This document shows, piece after piece, positions 11,017-23,400 of a stretch of 64,000 nucleotides of DNA; positions within the stretch are counted from its first letter, which is position 1; the number at the start of each line of letters is the position of its first letter. The stretch comes from Nephrocerus scutellatus (lineage: Eukaryota; Arthropoda; Insecta; Diptera; Pipunculidae): NCBI GenBank assembly GCA_947095585.1, contig OX352763.1, forward strand, positions 119,645,287 through 119,709,286, in the 5' to 3' direction. The notes beneath the pieces were generated by a model. It was not told where the DNA came from. It made no database searches and saw nothing but the letters and a program-made list of their open reading frames with translations. The translations under genes and the position numbers were made by a program.

Positions 11017-11808
11017 CCCGGCTTGTGGATGCAGCAAATGGGGATGACCGCCACCAACACCGCCACCACCAGCACCAACCCCAGCAGCTACACTCAAATT
11101 ATGCGGCATAAACGCTGCAGCCACCGCTGCATGAGCATTAAAGTAGGCCATTCGAGAAGCCGCAGCCATTGTCATCTGATGATGTTGGTCAGCGGTAAAC
11201 GGCGTCTGACCGGCACTTGGATATAAATTCGGTGTTGTCACAGCCGAAACAGCTGCTGCAGCTACCACGGCGGCAGACGTTGAATGTCGCGGCGATGGTG
11301 TTTCACTGTTAGCTGAAACTATAGCCGTTGAGGTACCTTTAGTTATGCCCGCGCTACCAGCATGAGCAACGGCTGCCGCCGCCGCTGCTGCCGCCGCCAC
11401 AGAATCACTTAAGCCAAGAAGTTCCTGAATCGCAAACGGTGATCTTTGAGGCATAGTGCTTATATTTTGTTCGTTGTTGTTCACTGTTAATAAAGTCTCC
11501 AAATTATTGGGGGATATGACCCTCGTTGTGGTACTTGTCGCCGTAGTCTGATTATTTCGAGTTTTAAGTGATTTTAAAGGAGCTGTTGCCGCTGACTTTG
11601 TTGACGCGGTTGACGGCGCTGTAGCCTCCAAAAGAGATCGCTCAATTATTGGTAATACGGAAGATGGACATTGATAAAGAGTGTGATGTAGAGCGTATGG
11701 ATTATTGAATTGATAAAACCGTTGTTGCTCATGGTGATGACGATGATTAAATAAAAGTTCACCGGATCCGATTTGTGTCTCCGAACGAGTCAGAGACTGT
11801 AGATTCAT
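11016..11808 (-). CDS. Vsx: First coding exon of a Vsx/Chx10-type (CVC, paired-like) homeobox transcription factor
   Basis: Seen: an open frame from ATG at 11808 gives 264 whole codons plus one base, then reads into a consensus GTAAGT donor, so the exon ends at 11016 in phase 1. The protein has a His/Gln-rich start, Ser/Thr-rich stretches, an octapeptide FAIQELLGL (residues 125-133, bases 11410-11436), a polyalanine run (~138-147), a QHHQMTMAAASRMAYFNAHA-type segment (~207-226) and a Gly/His-rich end. Known: Vsx/Chx10 proteins carry an N-terminal octapeptide (FGIQEILGL in vertebrate Chx10) that acts as a repressor motif, followed by a homeodomain and a CVC domain; they are nuclear regulators of visual and neural fates. 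Inference: a fly Vsx1 or Vsx2 first exon; which paralogue is unresolved. The start has A at -3 and no in-frame ATG precedes it nearby. The homeodomain is outside the window. Base composition is much more GC-rich than its surroundings, as expected for a constrained exon. Confidence 0.78.
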
Positions 11809-12651
11809 TATAATAATACCGTATTGTGTACATGTATGTAGGCATGCCTACTTGTAGGTACATGCGTGAGGGAAAATATTTAATGTGCCTAGGTACTTAA
11901 ATCATTTCCTTGTTCTCTTAATACAATATCCGTTGGGTTTGTTATTTAGAAGTGGTAACAAGATTTTATAATAGGTAGGTATGTATCTACATTATATTTT
12001 CTTTGGCCGCTGAAGAAGAATAATTTTTCTTTTAGGCAATCCTTTATGGTATTTTTAAAAGTTTGCAGAAAATTAAGATATCATTTTAACATAACAAAAA
12101 TTGTTATGGAATAAAAACGAAATTTTCAACTCAAAGGAAACCACCAATTCTCTAAAACAAGAATGTCTTTAGAAAGTGAAGAACTATACTCCTTTGTGCA
12201 CAAAACTAAAAACTTCTTAACGAAGACATCCGCTCATTATCCCAATCGGTAATGTTGTGCATGGCTTAATATCAACAATACATATGGATTCCATCAGAAG
12301 GTAATACAAGAAATCAAAGCGAAAACTGCATATTGCTATGATAACTCAATTATACGATTAAAAACTGTGATTAACTGTCTCACTATGTCAAGCACCTCAC
12401 AATATCGGCAAAACACGAACAGAACCGTGCTTAGTTAGGTTATTAGTATTTGCACTCTCGTAATTTATTTTAAAAAAAAATTTTATTAATGCGATTTAAT
12501 TAAAAATCCCAATTGAAAGCACAGCAATAAGACGCACACCGAATTCACGTCTGCCGAACGCAAAAGTTCGAACGGTCCGAAAACGAAGACTTCCAAAGGT
12601 AGATTGTCGCTTTCTGCAGGTACTATCAGAACCTGAAACCGGTTTTTGACT
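11809..12651 (-). promoter_or_regulatory. Candidate 5' UTR and promoter region of the Vsx-like gene
   Basis: Upstream of the ATG lie about 700 AT-rich bases, then a GC-richer block (about 12500-12900) that is unlike the flanks. Within it the minus strand reads AATCAGTCAAAA, a perfect arthropod initiator core (TCAGTC) with A+1 at 12651. The +28 to +32 bases are AGTAC, a 4-of-5 match to the downstream promoter element RGWYV. No TATA box is evident. Short upstream introns in the leader cannot be excluded. The assignment rests on motif match and position only. Confidence 0.35.
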
Positions 12652-12951
12652 GATTGTCATCACCGTGTCGCAATCGCGTTCGCAATAAAAATGACAATAC
12701 AAGGCAGAATGCATCGCTAGTACACAGCGAGCAGATCCAAACCGAAGCTAATGGCTGAGATGCAGACAGCGAATACACAAAACGAAAAAATTCGCGCTTC
12801 TCGTTTTGAATCTGTCCGTACGGGTTGCATCGAGTTGCGCCCGATTTTCGCTCGATCTTATGTTCTTTTCAACCATTTAAGCTACCGTTCTGTACTCAGC
12901 GTGGAGAACAGCGATTTTTTGAAAAATGTGCACACGTAAATTTTTTTTTTC

Positions 12952-13826
12952 GTTTACATGTCTGACCAGAACACCTTAACGGCAGACAACTATTTAACAC
13001 TCTCAAAAAAAAAAAATGGGCGTTAACTTGTCATATGAATCCGAAAAACTGAAACATCTATAGCTGAACCGGTTACACCTAATTGAGCGCAAAATAAGGC
13101 ATGGACACCAAATTCCTGCTGTACTCAAAGTTCTCATTTAATGATGGCGCATGTACAAACCCCTATATTGGAAAACTGGAATTGATTCATGAGCAAAATA
13201 TTCGTACTGCTCTTTTGGGCTAACTAGAGCAAGTGAAATTCATATATCGGTACTCTTCGCTCATGTACTTTCCAGTTATTTTCCCAATATGGAAGCCGTT
13301 GTTGGTGTGTGTGACGCACACTGGCGTATTTTAAGTTTAAGTGTTGGTGAAGCGAGAGCACGTTTTATTTTTTCCTTTCTTACTCTTTTGCTTTTTTAAT
13401 GGAGGATGCCAATAATCGGTTATTTCTTGCTGCTGCAGCTCTTGTTACTAGCATGATAGATGACTTGAAATGTGATAATCGCAAGCATGATTTGAATTTG
13501 CGTAATAGAGAGGGCAAAGGGCAAATATTAGAACTTATGAACAACGCACTTATCTAAAAAGTAGAGTGAGAATGTGCTCATTTGATTGTGAAATGTACTA
13601 CGGTTAGTAAGTATACTAATCGTAATGAAGCGGGCAGGTAATTTCTCTATATAACAAATAAATCGACACAATAACAACTATACAGAGATACCTATTAGCT
13701 GAAACGTCTTAACCTGAAGCAACTCACTTGGTATCTAAGCCAGAACAATAGATAATTGTTACTTTTTTGGTAAACAGATAAATGAAGGCTTATCTTGAAC
13801 GCAACTATGTCTTAACTAGTGAGTAC
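12952..13826. other. Upstream sequence with a weak inverted repeat and a short frame
   Basis: Around 13155-13195 and 13260-13305 a pair of imperfect inverted arms reads ATTGG..AAACTGGAA..ATGAGC on each strand. At 13399-13557 a 52-codon frame opens with MEDANN and LFLAAAALV and contains LNLRNREGKG. It vaguely recalls the N-terminus of PIF/Harbinger-type transposases, but no catalytic region follows, so this is a weak suggestion. Confidence 0.3.
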
Positions 13827-14034
13827 CCGTCAAAAATTACGGAATTAACTTTTTTTCACTTGAATCCCAATACATAATTACTACTCCAACTAAAGTAAAA
13901 AAAGTAAAAAAATAGGCATATTTATTTATTTAGTTCAGGATTTCTTTAATTACACTGTTTTTTTTAAACATTCTCGAGTTCTTAAGTAAATCTCCTTGAC
14001 AATCTGTATTTTTAATTAAGACTTTTAAATTTTT

Positions 14035-14460
14035 ATGATATCTTCGTCGATTTAAAGCAATATATAACTGTCCACTGTCTCAGGAAGATATACACCGATA
14101 TGATGAAAAGACTAGCCTTGACTCTTGTTAATGGTCATTGCAAAAGCCAACGTCAATGAAAATTGGCGACGCTCCATTTTAAATGGCAAACTACTTCCGC
14201 TTGGCTCCAAATCAATTCTAGGAATTCAAATTTCTTCCCACTTATTACTTCCTGTGATAATTTCTGCTTTTATATAGTGTCGAACAAGTCTCTTGACTAT
14301 TAACCGAATTCCATTCAACAAACCCTTTTTTTGGGTTTAGATTTCGAAGAAGCATGATATATGGCACCAATTTCAACTTTCAACTTTCAGTATATGTGGC
14401 GGCATTCCCGAGGAATATTGTGCGTGTAAAAATTCAACAGGAAACTCAATCTTAAGTACG
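14035..14460 (-). pseudogene. Helitron Rep/helicase, C-terminal helicase relic
   Basis: Translating the minus strand in shifting frames gives, in order, MPPHILKV (~14407), MLLRNLNP-like (~14340-14365), [51 protein letters not shown] (~14110-14145) and IGVYLPE, then GQLYIAL in a neighbouring frame. Known: this is the C-terminal signature of the Pif1-like superfamily 1 helicase of Helitrons, including motif V (T-NKSQG) and motif VI (GQLYVALSR). The full protein is ~1500 residues; only about 140 remain, with at least two frameshifts and several stops. No hairpin-CTRR terminus is evident next to it. Confidence 0.85.
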
Positions 14461-14492
14461 TCTAGGTAAAAAGCCGTCAAAAATTACGGAAT

Positions 14493-15859
14493 CTTTTTTC
14501 TACCACCAAGCCATTTCACCATTTTTCATCGGATCATCAAACGAACATATGGTGTGAATATGAACCAAATCCAACCATAAACACAAATTTTTGTAAATAT
14601 CTCGACTCCAGCGCCACTTAACGGGTCCAAAAAATACCTAAACTTAATATTAATTTTAAATATTAAATATTAATTTTTATTAACTATTAAATTTAACTCT
14701 GTAGGTAGCTATAACTTTATTTATTATTTTCTTCTATGGCTCCACAACTGGTAGACTGGTTTTTTTATATATATCTATTTGCACATTACACAGCACTAAG
14801 TTTTTAAGTAAATATGTAAAATCACAAGTAGGTACGTAACGTTCTTATTTTACATCAATTTAAAATAAATGAAATAATAAAATTATGCAACATGGATGTA
14901 CGGATATCATGATCTCAAAGTAGGGTCCGTCTTATTTGTTTTCATTTGTACCTATGTAAGAAGCTTTACAAATATCCGTCAATGCTTAATCCGATCAAAG
15001 TAACCTCATTGATTTAAAAATAAAGCGCAAATTTGCCGAATTTCAGTGCAATTTCTAGATAATAATATATTATACACAGTATTGTAAACAAAGGCAACGG
15101 GAAATCACAATAATGATATGAGAATGGATGCTCTGTCTTTACACTACTGGTGGAAGACCGTGGTTTTAATATAAAAGTTGTCGCCAAAACAATATTCAAA
15201 TATGCCCTTTTGTCGCACATCGTTATATATTCCACCTGAATTGTTAAAGAACATCCATATGTTTATTTGGCTACCTACAAATATATACCTATATTGACAA
15301 ACCTCTTTCGCACTTAATTCTATACCTACAATCCAAAAATTCCAAAACTCGTCCCTTTGTTATTAAAGCTAAACAATTATTGAAGACCTGCAATTCAGTT
15401 AAATGGTGGGTCATCTTTATTCACACCAATCATTTTAATACCCTACACATTACAACGGTATTTTAGCTTTGTTAATACGTATGTGTTATTCAAAATGAAG
15501 AAATGAAAAAGTTTTAATTGTTACACATTTTGAGGAAGGACTCACAGAGATATCGTTTGAGTGACGGTCGTTTTCGTCTGGAAGGAAGGGGAGTTTTACT
15601 TTATTTGATATTTCTCTGAGCTGTAGTAACAGTGCGAATTCATAAAATAAATTGTTGACGCAAAAGATCGTTCATTATGGACCAGAGCTTAGCTTCTCGT
15701 TGGTGTTATATTTTTACACAGCAATGAAAGGGACCTATAAGTTAAAGAATATTTTTAATGACAGTTAATGCTCTCCAACGTTTGTGAGATATTGGCGAGA
15801 TGTGGTACCTTTAAAAAGCTTAAAGGTATTTTTCTAGCATTTGAATTTCGAAACTATCG
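14493..15859. other. AT-rich upstream sequence, nothing recognised
   Basis: No coding, RNA or repeat signal seen apart from A/T-rich tracts. Confidence 0.55.
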
Positions 15860-15902
15860 ATCAGAGTCCAACGCACTAACCACTTGAGCCACGGCGTCAA
15901 CA
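15860..15902 (-). repeat. tRNA-derived SINE fragment (A-box half only)
   Basis: The minus strand reads GACGCCGTGGCTCAAGTGG and TTAGTGCGTTGGACTCTGATCG, which matches the 5' half of the SINE head. The B-box half is absent. Confidence 0.6.
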
Positions 15903-17324
15903 AGAGGGCAGTTTAAGTTAATATTGCTATTGCAAAATAAGTATAGCCAACTATTTTCATGCCGTCTTTAAATAAAATTCATAATAATCCCTTCGTACGA
16001 ACCTATCATTATAATTTTACAAACTTCGGCACTTCTAAAGCAAAAAGATGCAAAAACGGAGTCCAAAAAAGTGAGATTATTGTGGCGTGTAGTTATACCG
16101 ATTGTAGCGATAAATGTCTTCTTCTTGTTTGGTCACGAACACTTGATTGTCAACATTTACTTGTTCGCAGGTATTGTGATTCATTTGCATGCATGTACAC
16201 GTCAAAATATTTTCTAAGCAAAGAAAAGAATTTTTTAGCAGTTGTTTTGAAAATATTTGCACGGACATATCAAATGACGAAAATGTACATACCTACAGGA
16301 CAGTAACTATACCAATACCCAAATTTTGAAATAAATAATAAAAAACATGTAAGAACGCCTAAAAAAGTTGGATAGTTTGAAGTCACCCACAATCTAATAA
16401 TGAAACTTCTATTTCAGGCTTGTGTTTTCATAAACTGTCCAGAACGTTTTCATTTTATCAATTAACTACAACATGCGTTAGTTAGAAAAAGGTATGGCCG
16501 ACGTGTCCGAACCCTTCCATAATATGACAGATCCTTTTATCTCTCGCAAATGTCTCTGTAAAATTTAGTTAAGCTATAACTAACGACTTTAAAGTTTTAG
16601 CGGATGCAGACAGATAAATTACAGAAAATATGCTTTATTATAAATGTGTCTTATTAAATGTGAAGCAATAGTTGTAGATATTACATAATGGCAAGTACAT
16701 TATGTGGACACGAAGACTAATTACTTAGTAGGTATCTAAGCAAAATTGTCTATCGTCTTTGTGTACTATAAGAATAAAAGTGTAATAACTAATAAGAGTC
16801 ACCGATAGTTGGGATGCCCAATTATGGAATTTACATAATTAACTACGAGTACTCATGTACCACAGTTTTTATTTTCATTTGTAGATAAGGTTTTGGCCTG
16901 TGTTGCTCAACAAATTCACTGTTTCCAATACGAACTGCAGCCTGCCCGTATACCGACACGTTGCTGCCAGAACTAAAGAGCAGCTTAATCTAGAAAATAT
17001 ATATTATTATATTATTCACACAGAATCTTCTCTTTTTATTTCACCACAGCCATTATAATGAAAAGGAATTTAATTGGATTGTGATATAACAACAAAGAGC
17101 AATAATTGCCTTCGCATACCTAATAACACCAGATGGCGCATAATGAGAATTTTATAGCAATAATTGGCCTTGATGCATGATGGCGGTTTGTGTATTTGAT
17201 AAAAAAATGGTTTTTGTAGTAAATAGTGTATTTTCGAAATATTTAATTATAAGTTTAGTACTGTTGGCAGGTTATTTGTATTTGTATTTAAAACAATTTT
17301 TTAATTAGCTTTATTAACTTGGCG
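15903..17324. other. Upstream sequence, nothing recognised
   Basis: A 115-codon plus-strand frame (15959-16306) has Cys- and Tyr-rich unpatterned composition and is overlapped by an antisense frame; I see no reason to call it a gene. Confidence 0.5.
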
Positions 17325-17460
17325 TGCCCCGTGGATTTGTTTGTTTGTCTGTTTGTCATTCAAACTTTGAACAATGTATATCTCCTCTGATTAGAGAATT
17401 TACATGAACAATTTCAATTTTTATGGGTGGTTTTCTAAGTTTTATGTATAGAATACCAAT
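17325..17460 (+). repeat. Interspersed repeat family H, short copy
   Basis: Shares GGCGTGCCC-GTGGAT-TGTTTGTTTGTC with 38688 and the TATCTCC-GATTAGAGAATTTACAT-AACAATTTCAAT segment with 48590-48690. Confidence 0.6.
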
Positions 17461-17702
17461 AAAGAACCGACCTAAGAACCCAGACGGACAGAATAACGAG
17501 AACATAATACAAGTTGTTCATTTAATTGTTTAAATTTACTTATTTATTTTAATTCATTGAGTTTAAATTTGTTTCTGTAGAATGCTGGGTACTCGATACT
17601 TTATTAGACTTGTGTTATGATTTCTATTTTGAGCGAGGGGTTTAAATATCGGTTTATTTTTCGTAAATAAATCGTTCATCCGTTTATCAGTGCTTTGTGC
17701 AT

Positions 17703-18640
17703 TTATTTGTTTATGGTAGCAATAGTGTGCCCTTTTTGGTCTGACACATCCTGTCTTAGTCCTGAAAAACACGGACAATGGAAAAAAACATGTTCCACAT
17801 CTTCTGGTATACCCTCACATAAAGTACAGTGGGGTGAACTCTCGTGTTTATATTTAAAGAGGTATAAGCGGAAGCACCCATGCCCAGTTAGAAATTGGGT
17901 TAGATATAAGTCTACTTCTCCATGGCTTCTACCTCCCCATAATTCTATAGATGGTATTAATCTGTGGGTCCATCTACCCTTACTTGACTGGACCTAGCAT
18001 CTTCTTTGCCAGTTTCTAACGGCTGCGGCGCGTGCTGTTTTGCGGTTCTCGGCTCTTGCAAGATACCCCCGGCGCCTATAAATCACCTGACGTTCCTTGG
18101 CCAGTAAGTCTGTTGGGAGCATACCCGCAACTACAAACTCTGCATCGCTCCTGATGGTTCTGAAGACACAGATCACTCTTAGAGCACTTAATCGCTGTAT
18201 AGATGACATATTTCGCCAGTAGCTAACCTTATCCATTGCGTCAGCCCAAATTAGCGCTCCGTATAAAAGGATGGACGAGACAATATTAGCCAATGGCTTT
18301 CCTCTTGTTTGCCTTGCTCCTCCAGTGTTAGGCATATTTCGAGACATTGCTGAACATACAGTCTCTGCTTTATTGCTGGCAGCCTTTATATGCTTTTGAA
18401 TGAGAGTTTCGCATCAATTACCATTCCCAGGTATCTAATTGATGGCTTAGATATAATTGAACAATTACCAACTACAAAGGTTATTGTCTCTCTTATCTCT
18501 GCCTCTTCGGGTATTTGGAGCCTAAATATGCCATCGTACAATATATTTAATAATAATGGGCCTAGCACAGACTCCTGTGGAACTCCTCCGGTAACCTTAT
18601 ATTCCTTCAAGCCATTGTCAATTATTTAAAACTTTTGTTT
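17703..18640 (-). mobile_element. R1-clade non-LTR retrotransposon, 3' part of ORF2
   Basis: From the right: a RT segment with TGGVPQ-SVLGPLL (~18560-18590), a deletion that removes the YADD box, a SIRYLGMVIDAKLSF stretch (~18390-18440), the conserved LYGALIWADAM and RLSALRVICVFRT thumb region (~18160-18270), AGMLPTDLLAKER (~18080-18120) and finally, in another frame, HGEVDLYLTQFLTGHGCFR and a zinc knuckle C-x2-C-x8-H-x4-C (CTLCEGIPED..H....C, ~17775-17830). A stop follows at 17703. Known: this tail is characteristic of R1-clade LINEs, many of which are target-specific. Frameshifts and the internal deletion make it non-functional. Confidence 0.88.
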
Positions 18641-18924
18641 TGACGGGGAAATTTAATTCCAGTACATATTAAATGCTGAATTAAAACTTCGCGCCATTTA
18701 TTATTTAGCGGATGACGGCTCTGGGTTTGTTTATACATGTCACACATGATTATTGCATTTAGTCAATAATCAGGCAGTGTTCGTCTTCATACATAAATCA
18801 TCAAAACTGCATTTTTTCCCCGGTTCCAGAGTAAGGATGTTTATATTTTGTTTGAATGGCGATAAGTTATGGGCATATTAGTGGAAATAACACGTAGGAT
18901 TCATCGGAATTCCACGTGGCACTT

Positions 18925-20495
18925 ACTATCGTTGTATGATGTAAAAATCTCTCTAGGGGATATGAACGCAAAAATAGGTAGGCAGCCAGTATTCAGGCGG
19001 TGCATTTTGGCACCAATAGTTTACACGAGAATACTAATGACAATGGACAAGGAGTCAAAGAGATGGCAGCAAACAATAATTTTGTCGTTGCGAGTACAAG
19101 GTTTGCGCGAAAAAATATCCACAGAGCTACTTGCGTATCTCCTGATGGAGTCAGCCGCAAATAGATAGATCACGTGTTGATAGACCGCAGCCACAACCCG
19201 AACAAGATAAGGGTACATGATGAGGTGCCAAAGTCGACTCGGACCACTATCTTGTTGGTATGGTGCTCCGAGCGCTGATTGCATCATCACGAAAGACTGC
19301 GTCCGCGAAAATCAGATTCGAGTCAACACGGCTGCCCTTCGCAACGAATAGACCAGAAATAACTGCGGTTAAGCGATAGGACTCGCCCTAAATGACAGCA
19401 TGTTCTTGGGCTGAGATACCAGGCGAGCAGAAGAGAAATGGATACTGTCATGAGTACACCTGATTCCTATTAGGCAGTAGTTCGATGACGAATGTAAGCT
19501 AGCGACTGATTGTAATAATGTTGCGTACCGAGCAATGCAACAATTACATGGAACGCGGACACGCGCGGAATAATGTAAATAGCTCAAAAGATATGAAGAA
19601 AACAGTTCACTGGCGAAAGAAAGCACCCTGGGAGAAGAATCTTTCCGTACAGTAGACAGAGCAAAGACCGCTCTTTATAGTCTTTAGACTCCCTCCTATA
19701 CCCTCCTATGATATAGCATTGCCTAAGCAGAATATGACCAATATTATAAGCCATGCTCATTCCACATTTATTACGGGCTCCGACAACAGGATGGAGTGGC
19801 CTCTTCAGTGTTGGAGAAAGTGATTCGAGACTCTGATATAACGGCGAGAGGGACAATTCTCTATAAGTCAATTTAGATACTGCTTTACGCATACGATATT
19901 GACTTCATTGGTAAAAACCCATCAAGAGCTGTAGTGGCCGATGACAAAATGGAACCAAAAATACGCGCACGGTTGCTTAAAGGCAACAAAGCCTATTTTA
20001 GTCTGTTAAGACTCTTCAAATTCAGGAATTTCACCATAACATCAAAGCTGCAGGTTTATAAGGCAATGGTCACACCTGTACTTAGGTAGGAAGTCAGAAG
20101 GCTGGGTGCATTCTTACCTCTTAGCCGGTTCGAGAGGAAAGTCTTATGGAGAATTTTTCGTCCCGTATGTGAAGAAGGGGAATTTCGGAAACCCTATAAT
20201 GATGAGATCTTCGAGCGTAACCGCAATGCGGCATCGTGAAGAGAATCAAGCTCGGTAGGCTCTAGTTGGCAGGACACCTAGCTGGTATGAGCGAAAATGA
20301 TGATGCTCGGGAAGTCCTTTGCGGTAGGATTACTGGAATACGACAGCGAAGCAGGGTAAGCCTACGCTGGAAGGATTGCGTACGCTTAGAGTTAAAGGAT
20401 GCAAACAGGATTACATCGGCTCGAAATTGGGACGGGTAGAGATATCTTTTTTACCGGAGGCTATGACCGGACCACGGTTGTAGAGTCAAATATCA
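18925..20495 (+). mobile_element. BovB/RTE-like LINE with internal deletions (endonuclease plus C-terminal end)
   Basis: An apurinic-endonuclease part is readable: GDMNAKIGRQ (~18957-18990), ARKNIHRATCVSPDG (~19105-19150) and IDHVLIDR then DEVPKST (~19165-19245), close to the EN C-terminus of RTE proteins (DLNAKVG ... HKGTWVSPDG ... IDHVLI). A poorly readable stretch follows, then the RT palm remnant DIDFIG (~19897), MEPKIRARLLK (~19951), SLF-RSRNLTIT-type thumb and VCEEGEFR, ending in ACCACGGTTGTAGAGTCAAATATCATGATGAC, the family's 3' tail. Stops are frequent. The RT centre has been lost between ~19330 and ~19700. Confidence 0.82.
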
Positions 20496-23400
20496 TGATG
20501 ACTTTATTTAAATGCAAAAACTTCTGTATTTTTTTCTTCTAAATTATATCTGCCGTTCAACCTGGGACAAATTTTAGAATCGTTTTCATTAGAGTTTCAT
20601 ATGAAATGATTACTAACCGTTTTTTTTCCTCCTGTTTTACCTGGTGATGTACAAAGAGAATATGGATATAATCAACATTCTTATAAAAGATTGTAAATGT
20701 ATAGCATTTTACCTTTGTAGAGGTTTCCAGAAGATACCCAGTTTATAAGAACTTTTATCCATTTTTTTTATCTCGTGTTAAATGTCAACACCCTAACATA
20801 CTTACGAGTATATTACGCTCAAACGAGTAATACTAAGACTTTATGCTTGAAAAATTCTTAGTAATGGGATAGGCATCAGATGAATAATTTTAAATCGAAA
20901 TTACTCCAATGACGATGAAAAGTGTTAGCACATAAAGACCCCTATTGAATGTTAAAAGGGGATTTACACAGAATATTGAGTGTTATTTACGAGTGCGAGT
21001 AACATTTTCATTTCAATTTGTTACCACACGAATCGTCCTTCAAAAACCATATTCATTAGAATTGCAAAAATAAAAATTAGAATTAAATTGATTGCTAAGT
21101 GATTTTGAGAGGGCTTTCAAAGTACGTACAAATAATATTCGTACCGCTCAGTATAAATGATCTTATCAACGGCGATATCTGTACCAGAGGTCTACATTTT
21201 GATTTAATTCTTTTATGGTGCATAACGTTACCTGAATTTGTCAAAAAGAAAAAAATTGAGATACAAATTTGCTACGCAAATATTGAACCGGCTTCTTTTG
21301 CACATAATTGGGAGTCTTAATTCATAACACAGAATATTTCATATCCGAATGTTTTCATATCTATATATGTACGTGTATTTCAAATTGAAACGAGAGAACG
21401 AACTCTCCTTAGTGGAGCCAAGTGGAACTGACTGTGACCAATATCGCTCGTTTCAAAAAAAATTACTAATTTGATAAAAGAGTACAAGGTTCGTATAGGT
21501 TATTTTACCAATGAAGTTTCACCAATTTCTAAAAAAATTGCTTTCTTATACCACTTTGTGTGTGTGCTTAGGGCAATGAATATTTTTTTAACAGTATAGA
21601 ATTCCAAAGATTTACAAGCGCCGAAAAAGACTCGCTCGAATATGCATACATATATGTATTTATATATTGCACTTTAAGGCAGCTTAGCGAAAATTATACA
21701 CTAAGGGGAGTCCATCGTCCGCAAGATATTTTTGACGTCAACTCCACGTGGTTTCTAAGTCGACATGTGCAAATAAATGTGCTATTTACGTGTGCGTTGA
21801 TGGATGAAGGGACGGACAGAAATAGGTTTAACTACCGCCGCTGATGGTCCTAATGGCTGTGATAGTCATAGTACTCTCTTCCTACAGCTGGTTGGCTGGA
21901 TGGTCCTTTACTTTACCCCCGATTGTGTGCTTTAAATCATTTTTATTTAAAGATCGGAATCCAGGGGTGGTATCTTTCGTTAATAATGATAACAATCAAA
22001 TTTCAGTTACTAACACTGTTATATAAGTACGTTCTCATTGAATGGAAGCCATTTTGTATGAAATAGGTACAGTATAGTATCTGTTGTTATTGTATTTTAC
22101 ATTCAACTCCCTTGAAAAAAAGTGAAGTCTTTTGCCTAATTTTCAGGGGTTCCGGTTACATACTGTTCAACAGAGTTACGCTCAACTCGTGAGTGAAATT
22201 GATTTGGAAGTGTTTACAAGTCGGTAAATGAAGAAGTTAGTTATTAAGCTTAATGGGGTGGTACGACACGCCGCTACATTTTTTTCTGTTCTTATAGGAC
22301 TGGTGGGCATTGAGATATAATTACTACTTTATGCAATTATAGCTTGTTTATTGCTCGTGTCGTGTTATTCGGGTGGTGGGTTTTTTTATTTGAATAAAAA
22401 ATGTACATATATGTACTCGCTTCAAATAATTGCTGCTAAACTAGAGATTTCCTGTGTGTACTAGATGACCAATTCCATCGTATCATCAATTGTCAAGTAA
22501 ATAATGAACAGAATTTGTTATTTCGACGTCTAGCTTAGAATTTATAGAATAAGTGATATATCTACTAGGCTGATGTGTCACTAATGAACCGCAAACATCG
22601 TCACGTATATGCAGGGAATGTATGTATATAGGCAAATAGATACGGATATCTATATTATGCACAATTTTCTCTATATGTATTTGTAATCTTGTTTTACAAT
22701 TTCAATGTTGCAACTATTTTTTAATATAAGAGTATTTTATTTAAAGGGAACAAAATGTAAACATCACATCATATAGTAATCATATATGTAGTGTTCGATT
22801 TTTGGCACTACAAATCCCATTATTTATACAATCTTATTATCCAATAATTTGTTTTCATATGTTGTGTTATTTCTAAGGTCTTATAACAGCCAGTGCGTGC
22901 GAAATACTTAACACATTTGAAGTGCTCTGGCGCATTTAGCCCATATCAAGTGCCTGTTATGGTATATTAACCAGAAGCCGCAACGGTTGCAAGTGCCCAC
23001 CTAAAAAGGTACTTCATTTGCTTCGCTATCTTTAGAATTTATATTTCTGCCTGCCCTTCACACTTGTCTAATCCATTTAAAAGATGTAAGTGCAAAGAAA
23101 ACAAGAAAATTACACATCAATAGGATTAATAGGGCATACAGATACAAGAAAAGGTATAAGACGAAACGGATTGAATAGCAAAAGGAAACCACATAAATGG
23201 ACAAATACCAGAGAATCACTATCCCGTTTTTAAACACACAAACCACAAAAGGCAGATGGAAGCAAATCGTAAAAAAATAGAATAGGTACCTCAAACAAAT
23301 TTCACAGTGACATCTAAAGTAAATATTTTGACAAATGCCTGATATGTGAACAATGAGATTGTCAGAACTTTGCAGTGAATTAATTTTCGTCAGTCCAAAT

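Noticed and set aside
12751..12939. 62-codon plus-strand frame beside the Vsx promoter region
   Set aside because: No motif, no splice context and composition explained by the local GC rise.
13399..13557. Harbinger-like N-terminus
   Set aside because: Resemblance is limited to a Leu/Ala-rich start and a charged stretch; catalytic region absent.
15959..16306. 115-codon frame
   Set aside because: Overlapping antisense frame, no family features, no neighbouring coding evidence.
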